This document shows positions 14,169 through 27,300 of a stretch of DNA of 64,000 bases, one piece after another. The notes beneath the pieces are model-generated. The model saw only the letters and a program-made list of their open reading frames with translations. It did not search any database and was not told the origin of the DNA. Every line of letters begins with the position of its first letter. Position 1 is the first letter of the stretch. Source of the DNA: Gymnogyps californianus (Eukaryota > Chordata > Aves > Accipitriformes > Cathartidae); NCBI RefSeq assembly GCF_018139145.2, contig NC_059483.1:2047001-2111000 (forward strand), given 5' to 3'. The position numbers and the translations under genes were made by a program.

Positions 14169-15701
14169 CGCTTGTTTCTTCACTTTCTTAATGCTTTTTT
14201 GCTTCCTTGTAGCTTAGGATTTTTCTGAATGCTCAAATTACTACTTGTTAACATGAAAAAATTAATTTCCATTTGGCAACGTTACCATGAATAAAACATC
14301 ACTAATAACCACTGGGATAATAATCTGCTTGGGGCTATAGGTGCAGACCTTCAGAAGTAAGGATGGAAGACCTTGAGGGGTATTCAGGACTGAAAAAAAG
14401 ACAGTGACTTCCAATGTTCCTCAGCTTGGAGGAAACCAGGGAAAATTTTCCATTGCTGAATATTCACATTACAGGCGTTTTTGAGCTAATCATTTGGTTT
14501 CAGAATTTTTGCGCACTGACTGCCAAAAATAAATTACTATGAAAATGGGATGCTGTATATGTATGAGCTGGTGTAACACTGCACATTTTGGAGGTCAGTG
14601 CAAAAAAGGAAAACACGAGCAGCCAGCCCAGACGAGACATTGGCCGAACATCAACCTCTGCTTGTGGGAGGCACCCAGCACACGGAAAGGAGGTGCAAGA
14701 ATCTCACAGCAGATGAGGAGGGCAGGGGGTTATCCATCCATTTAAGAGGTCTCACCTTGATTTTTTTGCAGACTAGTTGAACTATGGAGCTCAGTATCCT
14801 CTCTGAAATATTTATTACTCTAGGTTTTCATACCACATAATCGCAATCCTTTTTTTGAGTCCTGCGTATTAGGATCCCAATGAGGCAGGAAATTCAGCTA
14901 TTTGATTACAGGCTGTTTCTAATTAACATGGCATTCTGATATTCTCCATGTGAACAGGGTCTCAGGTCCATATTGGAAAAAGCTCAATCTCTTCACTTTA
15001 AATATACCTTTGGTAGTGACTTCCCTATTGCCAATTCAAATAGGCACACACAATTGCTTTTGCAATTCAAGACGATGTACACAGAAGTTCACGCTCTGCT
15101 CCTGGCTGTTTGCCATTTTTCCCTACAGCTAATAACGTTCTGTCTAGAAACAACCAAGCCGATAATTTGCACCCATCAACCTCGTGTAACATAATGTGCC
15201 AGCTATTTAGTACTGGAAAATTTATCACTCAACAAGAGTCAAGGATCTTGTACCAAGCAATACTCCCACTTTCCAATTCCTGTCATTTCACCTGCTCTAC
15301 ACCATTTGCCAAAACCTCTCACTCCCTAGTCTCTCTGCAGATTTAAGACCAGCATTTATATGTATTAGGCCGGTCATAGAAAGCCAACTATAAATTTATC
15401 TATAAAAGCTAGCCACACAATGTGTAACAGAATACTCAGATGTGAGTAATATGTACAAATGAATATAAATATTGAACTTGGACACCAGAGCAATTAGACA
15501 CTGTCACATTAACACCACCATCTCCTCCATGTACGGGAGAGAAGGAAAGGGGAGGCGTTTCTTTCTATATTGGACTCTGGCCATTTGTCATATGAGTGGT
15601 GCAGATGACCAGTAACAAAATGTGGGAAATTCATCATCATAATGAATGACCACGAATGCAATTCCTTTTCATAAAATGTTATAATTGCAGTAATTAACTA
15701 C
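14169..15701. other. Noncoding DNA, nothing recognised
   Basis: AT-rich sequence with frames of 60-78 codons and no domain. It ends at the donor side of the candidate exon. Confidence 0.5.
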
Positions 15702-15861
15702 CTGGTTGTTCAGTTGTGTACCATTGCTGTTGCACATAATCCATCACAGTTTCCAGTGGTGACAGCACATTAAACACATCCTCAGCTAGAAAATTCAGTA
15801 GCCTTAGCATGGCAGTGAGTTGCCAACCTAACTGATTAAACCGTAATCTCTCCAGGAAAAT
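15702..15861 (-). CDS. Candidate internal coding exon, unknown gene
   Basis: On the minus strand a 160-base segment is open for 53 codons plus one base and is bounded by splice-like signals: a pyrimidine-leaning stretch ending CCACCTCAG before it, and CCAG|GTAGTT after it. A stop follows two codons into the supposed intron. The translation begins IFLERLRFNQLGWQLTAMLR and continues with a leucine-rich, amphipathic, helix-like stretch, then an acidic segment (LAEDVF), then LETVMDYVQQQWYTTEQP. This looks more like real protein than the random frames around it. I do not recognise the family. An alternative acceptor (CTCAG at 15887-15891) would extend the exon to 15886. If real, it is one internal exon of a minus-strand gene whose other exons were not found here. 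A chance open frame, or an exon of a decayed gene, remains possible. Confidence 0.35.
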
Positions 15862-15902
15862 CTGAGGTGGAGGCAAAGGCTGTGACCTGAGTGCACGAGT
15901 GT

Positions 15903-17040
15903 TTAAAAGCAGCAAAAGTGACTGCAAAGAACTTCTAAAGATTTGCAAGAAGAGGAGTCAGGGCCACTCGCAGCCGTGTGCCGTGTGTCTGCCAAGGACT
16001 GGTGACTTCCAGCCAAGAGGGAGTCATTTCTGCGGCTCTTCTGGCACACCGCCGGAGCTGTGGTGGGCACGCTGAACTCAGGGACTGGTGCTAGGAAGTC
16101 CAAATTCACGTTACGTTTCATAGCCGTGCATGACAAGGGGAGGTGCCAGGCCTCTGGCATGCCAGGATTACATCCAGGGGGACCACGTCCTCCCAGGGAC
16201 GGCAGCCGAGCCGGGGCAGCGAGAGGGGCCGGGCTGGGAGGCTGCAGCAGGCGCAGGCTTGTACGAAGGAGCCCCGGTGGCAATGGGACACCGATATGCT
16301 TTAATAGCCCCAGCATCTCGCTGCGTAAGGACAGCCCACGTTTACGTCCTTCACATATGTTCCATAAGCCCCCGGCTGGGCACTGCCTGTGGCACGCACA
16401 GAGCTGCCGCGGGAGGCGGCTGCAGGAGCAGGGGCTGCCGCCGGGAGCTGGAGGATGCCCTGCCTTGCGTGATTGCAAATACAGTCTAAATATTAAATAA
16501 TAAGCCTTACCATTATAACAGAGGACTAATAGGTTTGCTGTAATGGATAGCACACTTCTGTGCTGCTCTGTATCAATACAGATGTATTGCTCCAGGCAAA
16601 ACGAGCAATTAAGCTGTAATGAGCTGCTTCCTCTGCACACACAAACCTGATCCTGAATTTCCTAAATTAAACCGTAATGAATGATCCGAACCGAGATGGG
16701 TCAACAGGGGACAGCGGGGGGGGGGTGTCTGTTGGGCGTAAATCCACTTGTGCTTTTTCCTTTATTGCCGGGGGACGCTGAGATAGGCAGAGGGGCTCTG
16801 GGGCAGGTGAGGAGGAGGGCTGAGGGATGCGTGTTATTGGTATGGCGAAACCACGGCTCTGTCCCCACGCACAGCGCTGGAGAGCATGCCGCCAAGGGCA
16901 GGGTGCTGCCACCGCGCGCGGGTGGCCGGGCCAGGGACCGCTGCTCGCCGCCCCAGCCCCTCCTTTCCTGCATCCCCATCTGCACAGCTGCAAGCGCAGC
17001 AGTCCGCAGGGTGGGAAAGCGCAAGGAAGTTCAGTAAACA
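15903..17040. other. GC-rich noncoding stretch with overlapping open frames
   Basis: The minus strand is open for 245 codons at 15903-16640, the longest frame in the window. The plus strand has frames of 146 and 119 codons over the same bases. Between 16667 and 17041 there are five more overlapping frames. The translations are rich in Pro, Ala, Gly, Arg and Cys with no domain. This is what GC-rich DNA with few stops gives. A run of ten G lies at 16716-16725. Confidence 0.5.
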
Positions 17041-20000
17041 TTTTTTCCTTCAGGTATTGGAAAGAAGGTCAATGGCTTTTCTGTCTGACAGAGCTGCTTT
17101 TTTATATTTCTACAAATATTTGAATTCCATGTTTTCCTTCCTTCCTGAACAGGGGAACCAGCTGCTGCTACAGCTCGAATCTCCTTTGCAGCCATAAAAC
17201 CAAGCTTCACAGCTCATTCTTTGCCCTAATCTTATATACCACTTCTATCTTAAGAGAATCTTGAATTTATTCTGATGAAAGGATTAACTTGGAAGAGAGA
17301 TTTTAAGTATCTCAGGCTCATGCACATCTGGTTTATTTTCCATAGTACGTCATTCCGCCTCAACAGGAGGAGTTCAACCCAAAGAAATATCCAAGGGGTA
17401 GACAATAAAAAAGTAGGGATGAGAAGAAGGTTGTATAAAAGCGCAAACAATACAGTTACATGATCGCCAGGAATAAGAAAGAGTTGGTCGTTACAGACAA
17501 ATAAGATTAACGCAGCAAGACACTGGATAATTAAAACAGTTGTCCTTATGCAAAATTCAGCAGATATTCCCAAATGTCAATCCCAGACAAATTGCACCAT
17601 CTGGTCAGTGAGATAAAGTCTTTTAACAAGAACTTTGTAGACTGAAGGTTCTCATCCATAAAAACAGGTCATGCTGGTACACTACGATTTTCCAAATCGA
17701 GGGCAATCTACTCTTCCTCTTCTCTCCTACTTCATTCCAACTTTTAAAAGCACATATGGTGCATCCTCAGAGTGATACTGTCCGAAAAAAAAGATCTGAT
17801 CTTAACTCTCTCCATTCTTACAGTAACAATTCCCTATTTTGCCTGAATCCAGACGCCAACACTATTGTTGAAAGACCATTCATCCTATTAGGAAGCCATC
17901 TAAATAATAAATATAATAAATATATAACAAATACATAAAAATAAATATATACAGTATATCTTAATGTATACACTTTAATAATATATTATATGCTATTATA
18001 AAATAGTTGCATAATGTATGAATAAATGTGATATAATACAATAAATAACTAAAATATATGTTGCTTTACAAGATGCAACAATGTCTAAACTATCCATGTA
18101 ATTTTGGCCAGAACACTTTTTTGATCTGTTTGGAGTATTTGATACCTTGAAGGCCTTATTTGTTATGCCCATCCAAAGCTATTCTCCGAACTGCCTTTGA
18201 CTAACACAAACAATTTTCCCGATTCTCCGCGAAAGTGCTCTGCCCAGAGTTGCTGCCTGCCGAGGCAGCTGGGGCTCAATCCTGCTGCACAGCACCCAGC
18301 CCTGCTTCTCTGAGGTTGCTGCAGGCTTTTCTCCCGCTGCCTCACACGCAGCGTCCGACATTTGCACGTGCCCTCAATAGCATCATGATTTCCAAAATCG
18401 ACTTCAGCGTGTCTCCAGCACTTCTGGAGAAGAGCTGGCGAGTTCTGCTTCGGAAACATTTTACCTTTTTGTATTTTTGTTGTTGGTTTCGCAAGAGGCA
18501 AGTGGATCTGTCGGAGCCGCGGGGTGCAGACCTGCACCTTCTCATCAGACATTACCCCTTGGACACGGCGGGTCTGGTCGTCTGCTGCACCGTGCCCTCT
18601 GCCGAGCCACCCCACATGTGTGAAAGGAGAATAAAACTGCCCTCCACGAGCTGATAACACCGTAAGACAACCTTGCTCAGCCCTCAGGACACAAAGCATC
18701 CGGGAAGCAGACCACAAGCACGTGAGGGATTTTTCCAACACTTCTTACATTGAACAGCATTATTAGAGGGGACCTCTGCATCCCCAGAGGTGCTGGGCAC
18801 TCCCAGATCGCCGGCAGCGGGGTCTGAAGCCCTTTCGGCACTACCCAGGTAACCGCGCATGAATTTCTCACGCCACGTCTGCAAAATGAGCCCAGGAACC
18901 ACAGGGTTCCCCTCCCGAAAGACGCGATAAATGAGCCATTTCAGGAAAAGGGAGAGGTAATCATTCCATTTATCTCAACACAGCTGGATCAGCCCTTGAT
19001 GCAAAAAAACCTACTGGCCTTCCCACATCAAACATCTGTACATTGGCCATTATTTTGGCGTGCCTGCACAGAGCTTGCAAAAGTCAGCCAATTAGTGAAA
19101 AGCATGAAGCATTTACCTGAGATGCTGATAATGCCAGAGTATCTTGAGAGGGTTGTTCATAAGTGGTTGAATCTTCAAAATTCGTTTTGAAGAGATGATG
19201 AACTGACGCTACATAACAATCTCAAAGGCTGAACGTCAGGAGCGCTGCAACAAAACGAAACAGCTTTATATGGGGGGGAAGTTCTCCTATGTCAGTATGG
19301 GCTCGGATATCTAACAGTTTTAATTACTGTTTTATATGTAGTGTTAATTCCCTTGATTGTGCTGCAAAATCAAAACACCTACTGAAGACCTTTTTCCCCT
19401 CTAAAAAAAGCCCTCAAAGTAAATAAATATTCATACACATCTGCCCATTTGAAATGAAAGGAGAATGAATCAATAATTTTCATAGCTTAGTAACTTCCCG
19501 CCAAGTGCCCTGTTATTTGAGATTTTTATGTGGAGTTTGCCTTTATGAAATCCCGTTTAATACAAGTTTAAAAGTCAGACAAGCATGGTACACTAAATCA
19601 AAGCTGTTTTCCAGGCTACATCACACGGCAAAATATCCATCTGTTCTCTTAACACCACGATGCGAGCTGGTATTTTAACATTCATGGCAGAAAGTTGTTT
19701 TCAGATATCCAGAGTACAGCCACAGCGGTGCTGTATCTGTTAAGACACCTGTATATATCCTCATTTCTATACGCTGCATAATTTACTATGCATTGGAGGC
19801 CAGCCCTGTACTTGGCACTGGATTTGTTACCCCGTTAGAGGTACGATGGGAAAGACAATCGGACGATGAACTTGGAGATCTGCTCCAGATAATGTAGGTG
19901 GCCTCATTTTTACCGACGCGCCTCAAGATTTAGGGTGCAGGGAAGTGATATTTAAAGAGGCATTTGAAAAGAGGAGAGAGACTACAGGTGGTGCTCGTAT

Positions 20001-20572
20001 TTCCAGGCACTGGAGGGATGACAGACCACGGTGCGTCGCGAGAGCGTAACCACTCCTGGAGAGGCTCTGGGAGGACGTGAGGATATTTAAAGATTGATTT
20101 GTAGCGCAAATCTAACTACTCTTTGTCACATGCAATCTTGTGGTGGAAACATACACACAGTACTGGGGATGAGAAGGAATAATCAGAACGGTAAATGCCA
20201 CTTGTGGCTTTTTTTTTTTCCTTCTCATGACTTTTGCAGTAGCTCCTGTTCTTCCTCCAGCTCAAATGTCCTGTTAGGGCAGGAGAAGCGGCTGGATGTT
20301 CTGCGCGTCCAAACTGCCAGGAATTCAGGGGGAACAGAGGTTGGGGGGTCACTGCAGATGAGCAAAACATTAATGAAGCAAAGGACAAAGCCCACAGAAT
20401 CAGCAGGACCTGCAGATTCCCAGGGGAAGCCAACTCCACGGTACCACATCTGTCAGATGTCCTGGCAACCCATCACCGCAAAACCTTGCTCTAAAATCAG
20501 TGACTCTGCCAGCATCTCTGATTCTAAGAGAGGGTGATGATTTCAGGCAGTCATCAGTGAGCAGACTAATAA
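17041..20572. other. Noncoding DNA
   Basis: It holds the AT-rich block at 17897-18060. A minus-strand frame of 192 codons at 18163-18741 is matched by an opposite-strand frame of 139 codons and shows no domain. A hydrophobic minus-strand frame of 107 codons at 17250-17573 has no splice-site support. I regard all three as chance. Confidence 0.5.
17897..18060. repeat. AT-rich low-complexity block
   Basis: This stretch is made almost only of A and T with many ATA, AATA and TATA units and several AATAAA/AATAAT motifs. The poly(A)-signal-like motifs are a by-product of composition. No gene end is implied. Confidence 0.8.
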
Positions 20573-20577
20573 ATGTA
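20573..20577. repeat. Target-site duplication ATGTA, left copy
   Basis: These five bases directly before the LTR are identical to 21167-21171 directly after it. A 5-bp duplication fits ERVL-type and several other retroviral integrases. Confidence 0.9.
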
Positions 20578-21166
20578 TGTTGTGGTTTAACCCCAGCCGC
20601 AACTAAGCCCCACACAGCCGCTCGCTCACTCTGGTGGGATGGGGGAGAGAATCAGAAGAGTAAAAGTGACAAAACTCGTGGGTTGAGATAAAGGCAGTTT
20701 AATAAGTAAAGCAAAAGCTGCGCACACAAGCCAAGCAAAACAAGGAATTCATTCACCGCTTCCCATGGGCAGGCGGGTGCTCAGCCATCTCCAGGAAAGC
20801 AGGGCTCCATCACGCGTAACGGAGACTGGGGAAGACAAACGCCGTCACTCCCAACGTCCCCCCCTTCCTTCTCCTTCCCCCAGCTTTACATGCTGAGCAT
20901 GGCGTCCTATGGTCTGGAATATCCCTTTGGGCAGCTGGGGTCAGCTGTCCCGGCTGCGTCCCCTCCCAGCTCCTTGTGCACCCCCAGCCTCCTCGCTGGC
21001 GGGGTGGGGTGAGAAGCAGAAAAGGCCTTGACTCTGTGTAAGCACTGCTCCGCAGTAACGAAAACATCCCTGTGTTATCAACGCTGTTTCCAGCACAAAT
21101 CCAAAACACAGCCCCATACCAGCTACTGTGAAGAAAATTAACTCTACCCCAGCCAAAACCAGCACA
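20578..21166 (-). mobile_element. Solo LTR of an avian endogenous retrovirus (ERVL-type), copy 1
   Basis: A 589-base long terminal repeat lies in reverse orientation. On the minus strand it starts TGTGCTGGTTTTGGCTGGGG and ends GGGGTTAAACCACAACA, giving the TG...CA ends of retroviral LTRs. It is flanked on both sides by the same five bases, ATGTA (20573-20577 and 21167-21171), a target-site duplication made by integrase. No gag, pol or env sequence follows on either side, so this is a solo LTR left by recombination between the two LTRs of a provirus. It aligns along its whole length with the copy at 51315-51887. An ATTAAA poly(A) signal is seen on the minus strand at 20698-20703. The TATA-box position (20885-20892) reads CATGTAAA and looks inactivated. 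The family name is from memory of a common Neoaves LTR; the structure itself is read directly. Confidence 0.93.
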
Positions 21167-21171
21167 ATGTA
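21167..21171. repeat. Target-site duplication ATGTA, right copy
   Basis: This is the second copy of the five bases seen at 20573-20577, directly after the LTR. It fixes the LTR boundary to the base. Confidence 0.9.
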
Positions 21172-21285
21172 AAACCCAGGGTTCTACCAAGCAGAAACTC
21201 CACCCTGACCATAAGTTTGCAACAAGACGCATTGGAAAAAGTCAGTAGTTTCATGGTCAGGTTTATGAAAGCAATGGTATGGGGG

Positions 21286-21335
21286 ATATATATACATATT
21301 TTAGATATATATATATATTCTCACACATATATATC
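21286..21335. repeat. TA-rich microsatellite, interrupted
   Basis: Runs of alternating T and A (ATATATATA blocks) are broken by short interruptions such as CATATTTTAG and TCTCACAC. The repeat lies about 115 bases beyond the first solo LTR. Confidence 0.85.
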
Positions 21336-24300
21336 TCACGAAAAGGAAAATCAGTCTCATTCAGAACCAAATGCTGGACATAAATTTATTAAGATGAATG
21401 AAACTACTTCATTCACCTTTGATGTCTGGAGGTTGAAAACTCAGGCAATCTTACTCCTCCCTGGCATCAAAGCACTCTATTTCTCCCCCCTGAGTTCTCA
21501 ACAATAATTCATGTCTCTGTGTTGCATTGATCAAACCAGTCTTTGAGATCTTATTCTTTTTTCTACATCTTCTCTTATAATCAGCTCTTAAGACCATGGG
21601 GAGGTAAGGTTTCTGGCAGAAAAGATAAAAACTATTTATTGTACTGACTTTTTTGATTAATAGGTAGAGTTAGGTATAAAATCATTTTTATCATGTGAAC
21701 ATAATGACTTGCAAGACAACAAAAGGGCATTTCAATTTTTTATCAAAACCTTTAGTGAGAGCATAATCCCCCAAGGTGAACTTCTTCTGGGGCAGCCCAA
21801 GTAGCCAGGAGTGAATAAATATCTTACAACCTTGGTATTAACTGAGAATTGATTCACGAATCAGCAGGGATCACGTGAAGGAGCCAGTCATTCCTTATCC
21901 CCGACTATGGAAAGCGGTGGCTGGCATGAACTTGTGCTGCAAGTAAACGAAGTCAGGGGCCAGCCCCATTTTAAGAGGAGTTCAGTCCGAGTGGCGTGCC
22001 GTGAGCTGCAACTCCTTCGGTGCCACCAGCCCTCTCCAGCACCTCTCCTCTCCCTGCCAAAAATAGCTCTGTGAACGAGTACTACGTGGCTTTACAGCAC
22101 ATCCAAAACGTAAACAGATGTGTGCAAGCTCAAAATAGCAGGAGAGGAGTAAGCGGTTCCTCTGCGAGAGCGAGCCGGGTGCCTGAGCTCCACCGCAGAG
22201 CAGGAGCTGTGCCGGGCACGGGTGCCTGCAACACGGGGCCAGTGCCGGGCCAGCAGCGAGGACAGGGTGCTGGCAAAGCAGCAAAGCTGAGAAGGTGCGT
22301 TGGCGGCTGGGACGCCGGAGACCTTTGAGCGAGGTTTGATTTGCACCTCCTTCATGCTAAGCCGGCAAAACCGTAAGCAGCACCGGTGAAGTGCACCGGG
22401 AGCTGGATGAAGATGGGTGTGATTTGGTGGGTGTTGGTGCAGGCAACGTTTCAGTTTGCATGCAAAACCTTTCGGGGAAACTCAGAAACACTCTGATTTT
22501 TCTAAATAACAATGTTATCAACTATACCTCCACTGGGCTTCATGTTCTGAAATCTTTCACTTGAGCCTGATTAAGTAGACATTAATTAGATCACAGTAGT
22601 GTCTGACTGTGTATTAGACTCTAAAAATATGACAGCAACCTTCCAATTTTTCCCACAGTACTGCATGAAACCTGTTTCCCAACATTTATCAGGTATACAA
22701 ATTCCCAACAAAATCATAGAATTGCTTCCATCGCCTTCTGTGGAAACCAAATTAAATATATACAAGGCACAATTATACTGGGCATTTAATAATCCAATAC
22801 ACATAAAAGTTTGCATAATTTTAAAAAAATACATTTTAAATCACTCATTGAATTAATGGGTACTCAGTATCTATTAACAGTTCCCTAGCTGTACTCACCG
22901 TAACGAGAGAAAAGCGATCACTGAGGGAAAGGCATAGCACAGAGGGAGAGGCAGGGAAGGCAGCCACAGGCCACAAGTGCCCTACATAATAATACATATG
23001 CACCTTTAAGCTCTGTGCCGGCACAGTATGTATTTTGCACTGTAAAACATAGGTATAGAAAAGGCTTGTATTGCATTAGCAAGCTACAATCCTTTTGCTG
23101 ACCTAAGTACATCTTTCACAGTATTTCCCTTCCACGGGGAAATGGCACAGGCTGGGGCTGGACCAAAACCGCAGGAAAGGACCAGTCTGTGAGGCTTTTT
23201 TACTCTGGGAGATAGTAGGCAATCATTCAGAGGTGGGTACAGTGTCATGGTCCCCAAACACGGTGCTGTTCTGCTCAGCAATAATGATTCATTTAAAAAA
23301 TGGGGCAACCTTGAAAGTATCCAAAACTGCACATGTTCTATCACATTGGCTGCTATTACAGTAAATTGAAAAGGACAAAAGAAAGCATCCAAAGCACTTC
23401 TGCTGCCAACGTCCCCTGATACCGCCATCCCTGTGCAAGGGAGCTGAAGACAAATTCCCCAACAACAAAACCTGGAGCTGTTTTTTCTGCAGAGCTTCCC
23501 AGGCCAAGGAGAGGATCCTTGTAAGAGGGGAGAAGAATCAACTTGTACATTTAACCAAACGTTAATCTCTGAGCTCCCACCAAGCCACATCAAGTCTCTT
23601 GTTCGTATCAAGTGAACCAACACGCTTCACTAGCAAAACCCGCAAGTTAAGAGCGTTATCTTGTGAGAAACACGATTAGAGCATCAGGGCTCAGCTCCTG
23701 ACAGCGGATCCTCCACAACAAGCCGGAGAGCAATGCTTTCTCTTTGCTGCTTTGTAGCACACAGCAGACGCTTCCTCACTATTTAAAAGCTGCTCAAAAC
23801 TAACACTTCCGACCCGAGACCCACCAGACGGAGGTTTCTAGCTGGGGAGGGGCTGTGTGTACCGAGGCACGCTGAATTCTGCCAGACACTGGAAAACTCT
23901 TTCTCTGTCTGAGAATTAATTACCTTCCATTTTGATGCATCATGATTATATGAACAGAAATGCACAGGCCTAGCTACGTAAGGCTTTAAAAAGTGACAAT
24001 ATTTTAAGGCAAAAGGGGCCTTTTAATAATATTTTTAAGCACAGCGTGGCTGAGACTCCTGGCTGTCGTAAGAAAGCGAGGATCCTCTTTCGGCAGACGG
24101 CTGTAAAGGGTGCTATGTCAGACAGCATTTTGTCGTCTTTGTACCAATCAGCCTTCTAAAATCAGCGAGAGCAGATGATACGGAAAGCAGACACAAAACA
24201 AGGGCTCGCTAGACGGTCTGTAGATGGAGAGGGTGGCAAGAGGCCACAGAGTATTTGGACCACCCCAGGGGGTTTTGGCCCCGAGGGTTTTCTCTGGTTA

Positions 24301-27300
24301 GAGGGTGCTGGGGGTGCTGGAGCTCGGAGCAGCTCGTGGCACAGGGAGGGAGCGTGCTGCCTCTCGTCCCCGCCGCCTCCTGCACCCCGAGCGGTTTCCA
24401 AGTCTCACCCACTCAGGGACATAATTATGACGACTTTGGAAATCATTCCTCTCTGCCCGTCTCCTTGCATAACTTCAAATAAGCCTCCCAGGCAACCAGC
24501 AAGAGCAGCTCCACGGAAAACAGTGGCAAGCTTTGAAGTTCGAGTCTCTGTTCTGTTTCCAGAAGGATTTTGATTTAATGATAGATGCGTACCCTGCCAG
24601 GAAAGAAATTTCGTAATGGAAAGCAAGTTATCTGGGTATAAATATAACCCGACTGCCGAGCTGCAGTATAGAGCAGTCCCCGGAGAACAGGCAGGACTTT
24701 GGGTCGAGCTCAGGTGAGCTCAAGTCTGGGCTCAGCTGCTCCCTCAGGCTGCGCCCTGGGGCTAGAAAGTTTACTTCTGTCTCATTTTCCACAGCTATAA
24801 GGGTAGTAAAGATAGTGATAACCTGAGCACAGTTGTGAACCAAAATGTTTGTGTCAGTTGTGCGAAACAGGCTGCTGCCAGCAGTTGTGCAGCAGTCAGC
24901 CTGACCGGGAAGCGTTAACTTGCACCAGTTTTATTCCTTTCGGAGGACTGCATGTGTACGCCTCAGTTATTCAGAATGTGGAATGCCTATAAGATGTCAG
25001 CGAATCATTTAATGGTTATTATAAGTTACTTTTTATTACTGCCTCAGTAACTATAAATTCCATTTGGTAGCATCAATTATATTAGTATAAGCACCCTCAG
25101 TTTACTCATTATAATTAAAGCAACTCTTAAACAACTAACTTAAGAAGAAAATGCCTTTCTTATCCCAAGCAAAGCAGAGCTTGTTTTTTGCGTCTCCCTA
25201 GGCATTCAGTCACTTTATTAAGCTATAGCAAAGTACACAAGGCTAATTACGAAAGCAGTAATTCTGAGAGGCACAGCTTTCCACTAATTTAAAACACACT
25301 GAGCAATCGGAGTCAACAGAGACTTCGCCTTTCGTAAAGACATTTTGCAGCCTCCACCAGGTAGATCACAACAAAAGGTGTTAAATGGGCGGTTTGGGTA
25401 GTCATTGGCCACTGAGGGCTTTAACTGAGAACAGGGTTTGACTCCGTGATTATTTAGACCACGGTTATGTTAAGAGAGCCTTTCCATTCCCTTTCTAGGC
25501 GACAGTTTGGGACCATTATCTTTTTTTAAAGAACTATTACAAAGGAAACAAAAAGTGCTGGTGGAAGTTGCAATGGTGAAACCAAGCAAGGGTTAGCCAG
25601 ACTTTGGGTACATATTTCACATTTGTCATTAATTCTTCAGCTCATCTCAGTCTTGCTTCACCCTACCCTGGGGCTGGAACTGGGCTTATCGACTTCTTTT
25701 AAACTGCTTTTGCAGAGCTGAGACCACCAGTTCATTTTGCCTCTGAAGCCAGATTTGAATTGCAGAATCCAGAGACAAAAGGCTGGTGCTCCACACGCAG
25801 TGCACAGTATCCTCTCAAAAAGACTTACACTCCCTTTTTCCTACACGCACAAAAACATTTTTCACACTCTATGACTTTCTGGTTGGGCTATTCTCATCTC
25901 TTATCTGGGTTTCCAAAACCGTCACCCTACCCAAAGTCCCAGGGACCACAGGCTTGCTGAGGAGCTGCTCACAGATTACAGGGCAACTGAATGTGAACAA
26001 AGCCAAGAAAATGAAGCCAGATCTTTCCTTCCACTTGCATGGATCTTGACATTATTAGAGCAAATCCCCAGATGATGCAGGGAAAAAAAAAAAATAATAT
26101 CAGTATTCTTCATCTGAGCGTCAGTACCTCTTAATTTTAATAGCAATTGAAGGCGAAGCTGCCTGTGAGATCATTCCTTTATAAAGGAATTATTTAATAT
26201 GTACTCTCATAGCAGGTGCGCAAAGCCCAATAGCTGGGACAGGCAGGGACACCGCAAGGCAGGGACAAACGCCTCTGCACAAGGACTTGCACGCCAAGGC
26301 ACACGGCTGGCAAGCACCACTGGGCAGAAGCGTCGTCCTCAGTGTCCAGCAGAGCCCTGCCGACCCCCCCATAGCCCTCACTATGCCTCTGCCTTCATAA
26401 GCTCCCCAGCCTTCTCTTGAAGACTCCGAGAAACAGAGATCTCACCAGGTTTATCGCAGCGACGAGCCCGCATCGCCGTTTGGGCTGTGTGCCTGCTTTC
26501 CTGTTCGCATTGCTCGGGTTCCCATCACAGCGTTGATTTCTGTCAGAGGGACGGACCAGCATCACATCTTTCACATTCAGCTTTAATCATCTTTGATCAG
26601 CTGAGACTAGAAAGCTCCTTTAATCCATTTTGGGGGGAAATAAATAGCCTAAGAAACTGCGAAACTACTGCAAATGGGCATCACCCAGCTGGCTTACAGG
26701 AGCTGCCAGAAACTGGCTGGGAAGGAAACTCCTCTCCCGATTCCCCACTTTTTGCCCCATGCACAATTGTGTGCAGCTGTAATTGCATTTGAGATGTGCC
26801 AGTGTAAAACCCACTGCCCTTGTCTTTAAAGATCTATCTTCCAGCACACGCTTGTGGTGCTGATATTTATCTTAAATAACGTCAGCAAAATGAACCCACC
26901 ATGACTTTTATTTTTCAGATATGATATTCTTGTCAGCAGTAGAGAGCTTAAGTGATCTTTCCTTTCACACCTATTAGGTTGGAACAAGCTTTAAAAGCGT
27001 AAATAACCTTCCCCATAGCATAATGAAAGACCTTATTATAGCCTGGGATTAATTTTTCTAATCTATTTACACACAAAAAGGTCAAACTCGAATTTGACAC
27101 TGAGGAAGGGAGGCAAGACTCATTATCTCCAGAAAGACTCAAGAAAATGGATGAGCATAAACATATGATAGTTCTGGAACTTGAATCTGTGTCCCAGCTT
27201 CTAATTAAAAATTATCTAGCAAAGCACTGCACTGCAAACGTCATTAGCTACAGGAAAAATGAAATTCCTAATCACTAACCAAAAATGTTTTGATCTCAAC

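Noticed and set aside
16521..16542. TTTGCTGTAATGGA followed by AGCA, also found near 62970
   Set aside because: The match covers under 20 bases and does not extend, so it is most likely coincidence and not a repeat family.
15903..16640. Longest open frame in the window, 245 codons on the minus strand
   Set aside because: Two long frames are open on the opposite strand over the same GC-rich bases. The translation is Pro/Cys/Arg-rich with no domain, and it is not in frame with the better exon candidate at 15702-15861.
17250..17573. Hydrophobic 107-codon minus-strand frame that looks like a membrane protein
   Set aside because: Hydrophobic translations are expected by chance from A-rich DNA read on the complementary strand. 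There is no homology or splice support.
17897..18060. Several AATAAA motifs as gene ends
   Set aside because: They lie in an almost pure AT block where such hexamers are expected by composition.
18163..18741. 192-codon minus-strand frame
   Set aside because: It overlaps a 139-codon frame on the other strand, has no domain and its composition is like random GC-rich sequence.
23084..23623. 179-codon minus-strand frame
   Set aside because: No domain, shifted minus-strand frames overlap it, and no splice signals frame it.
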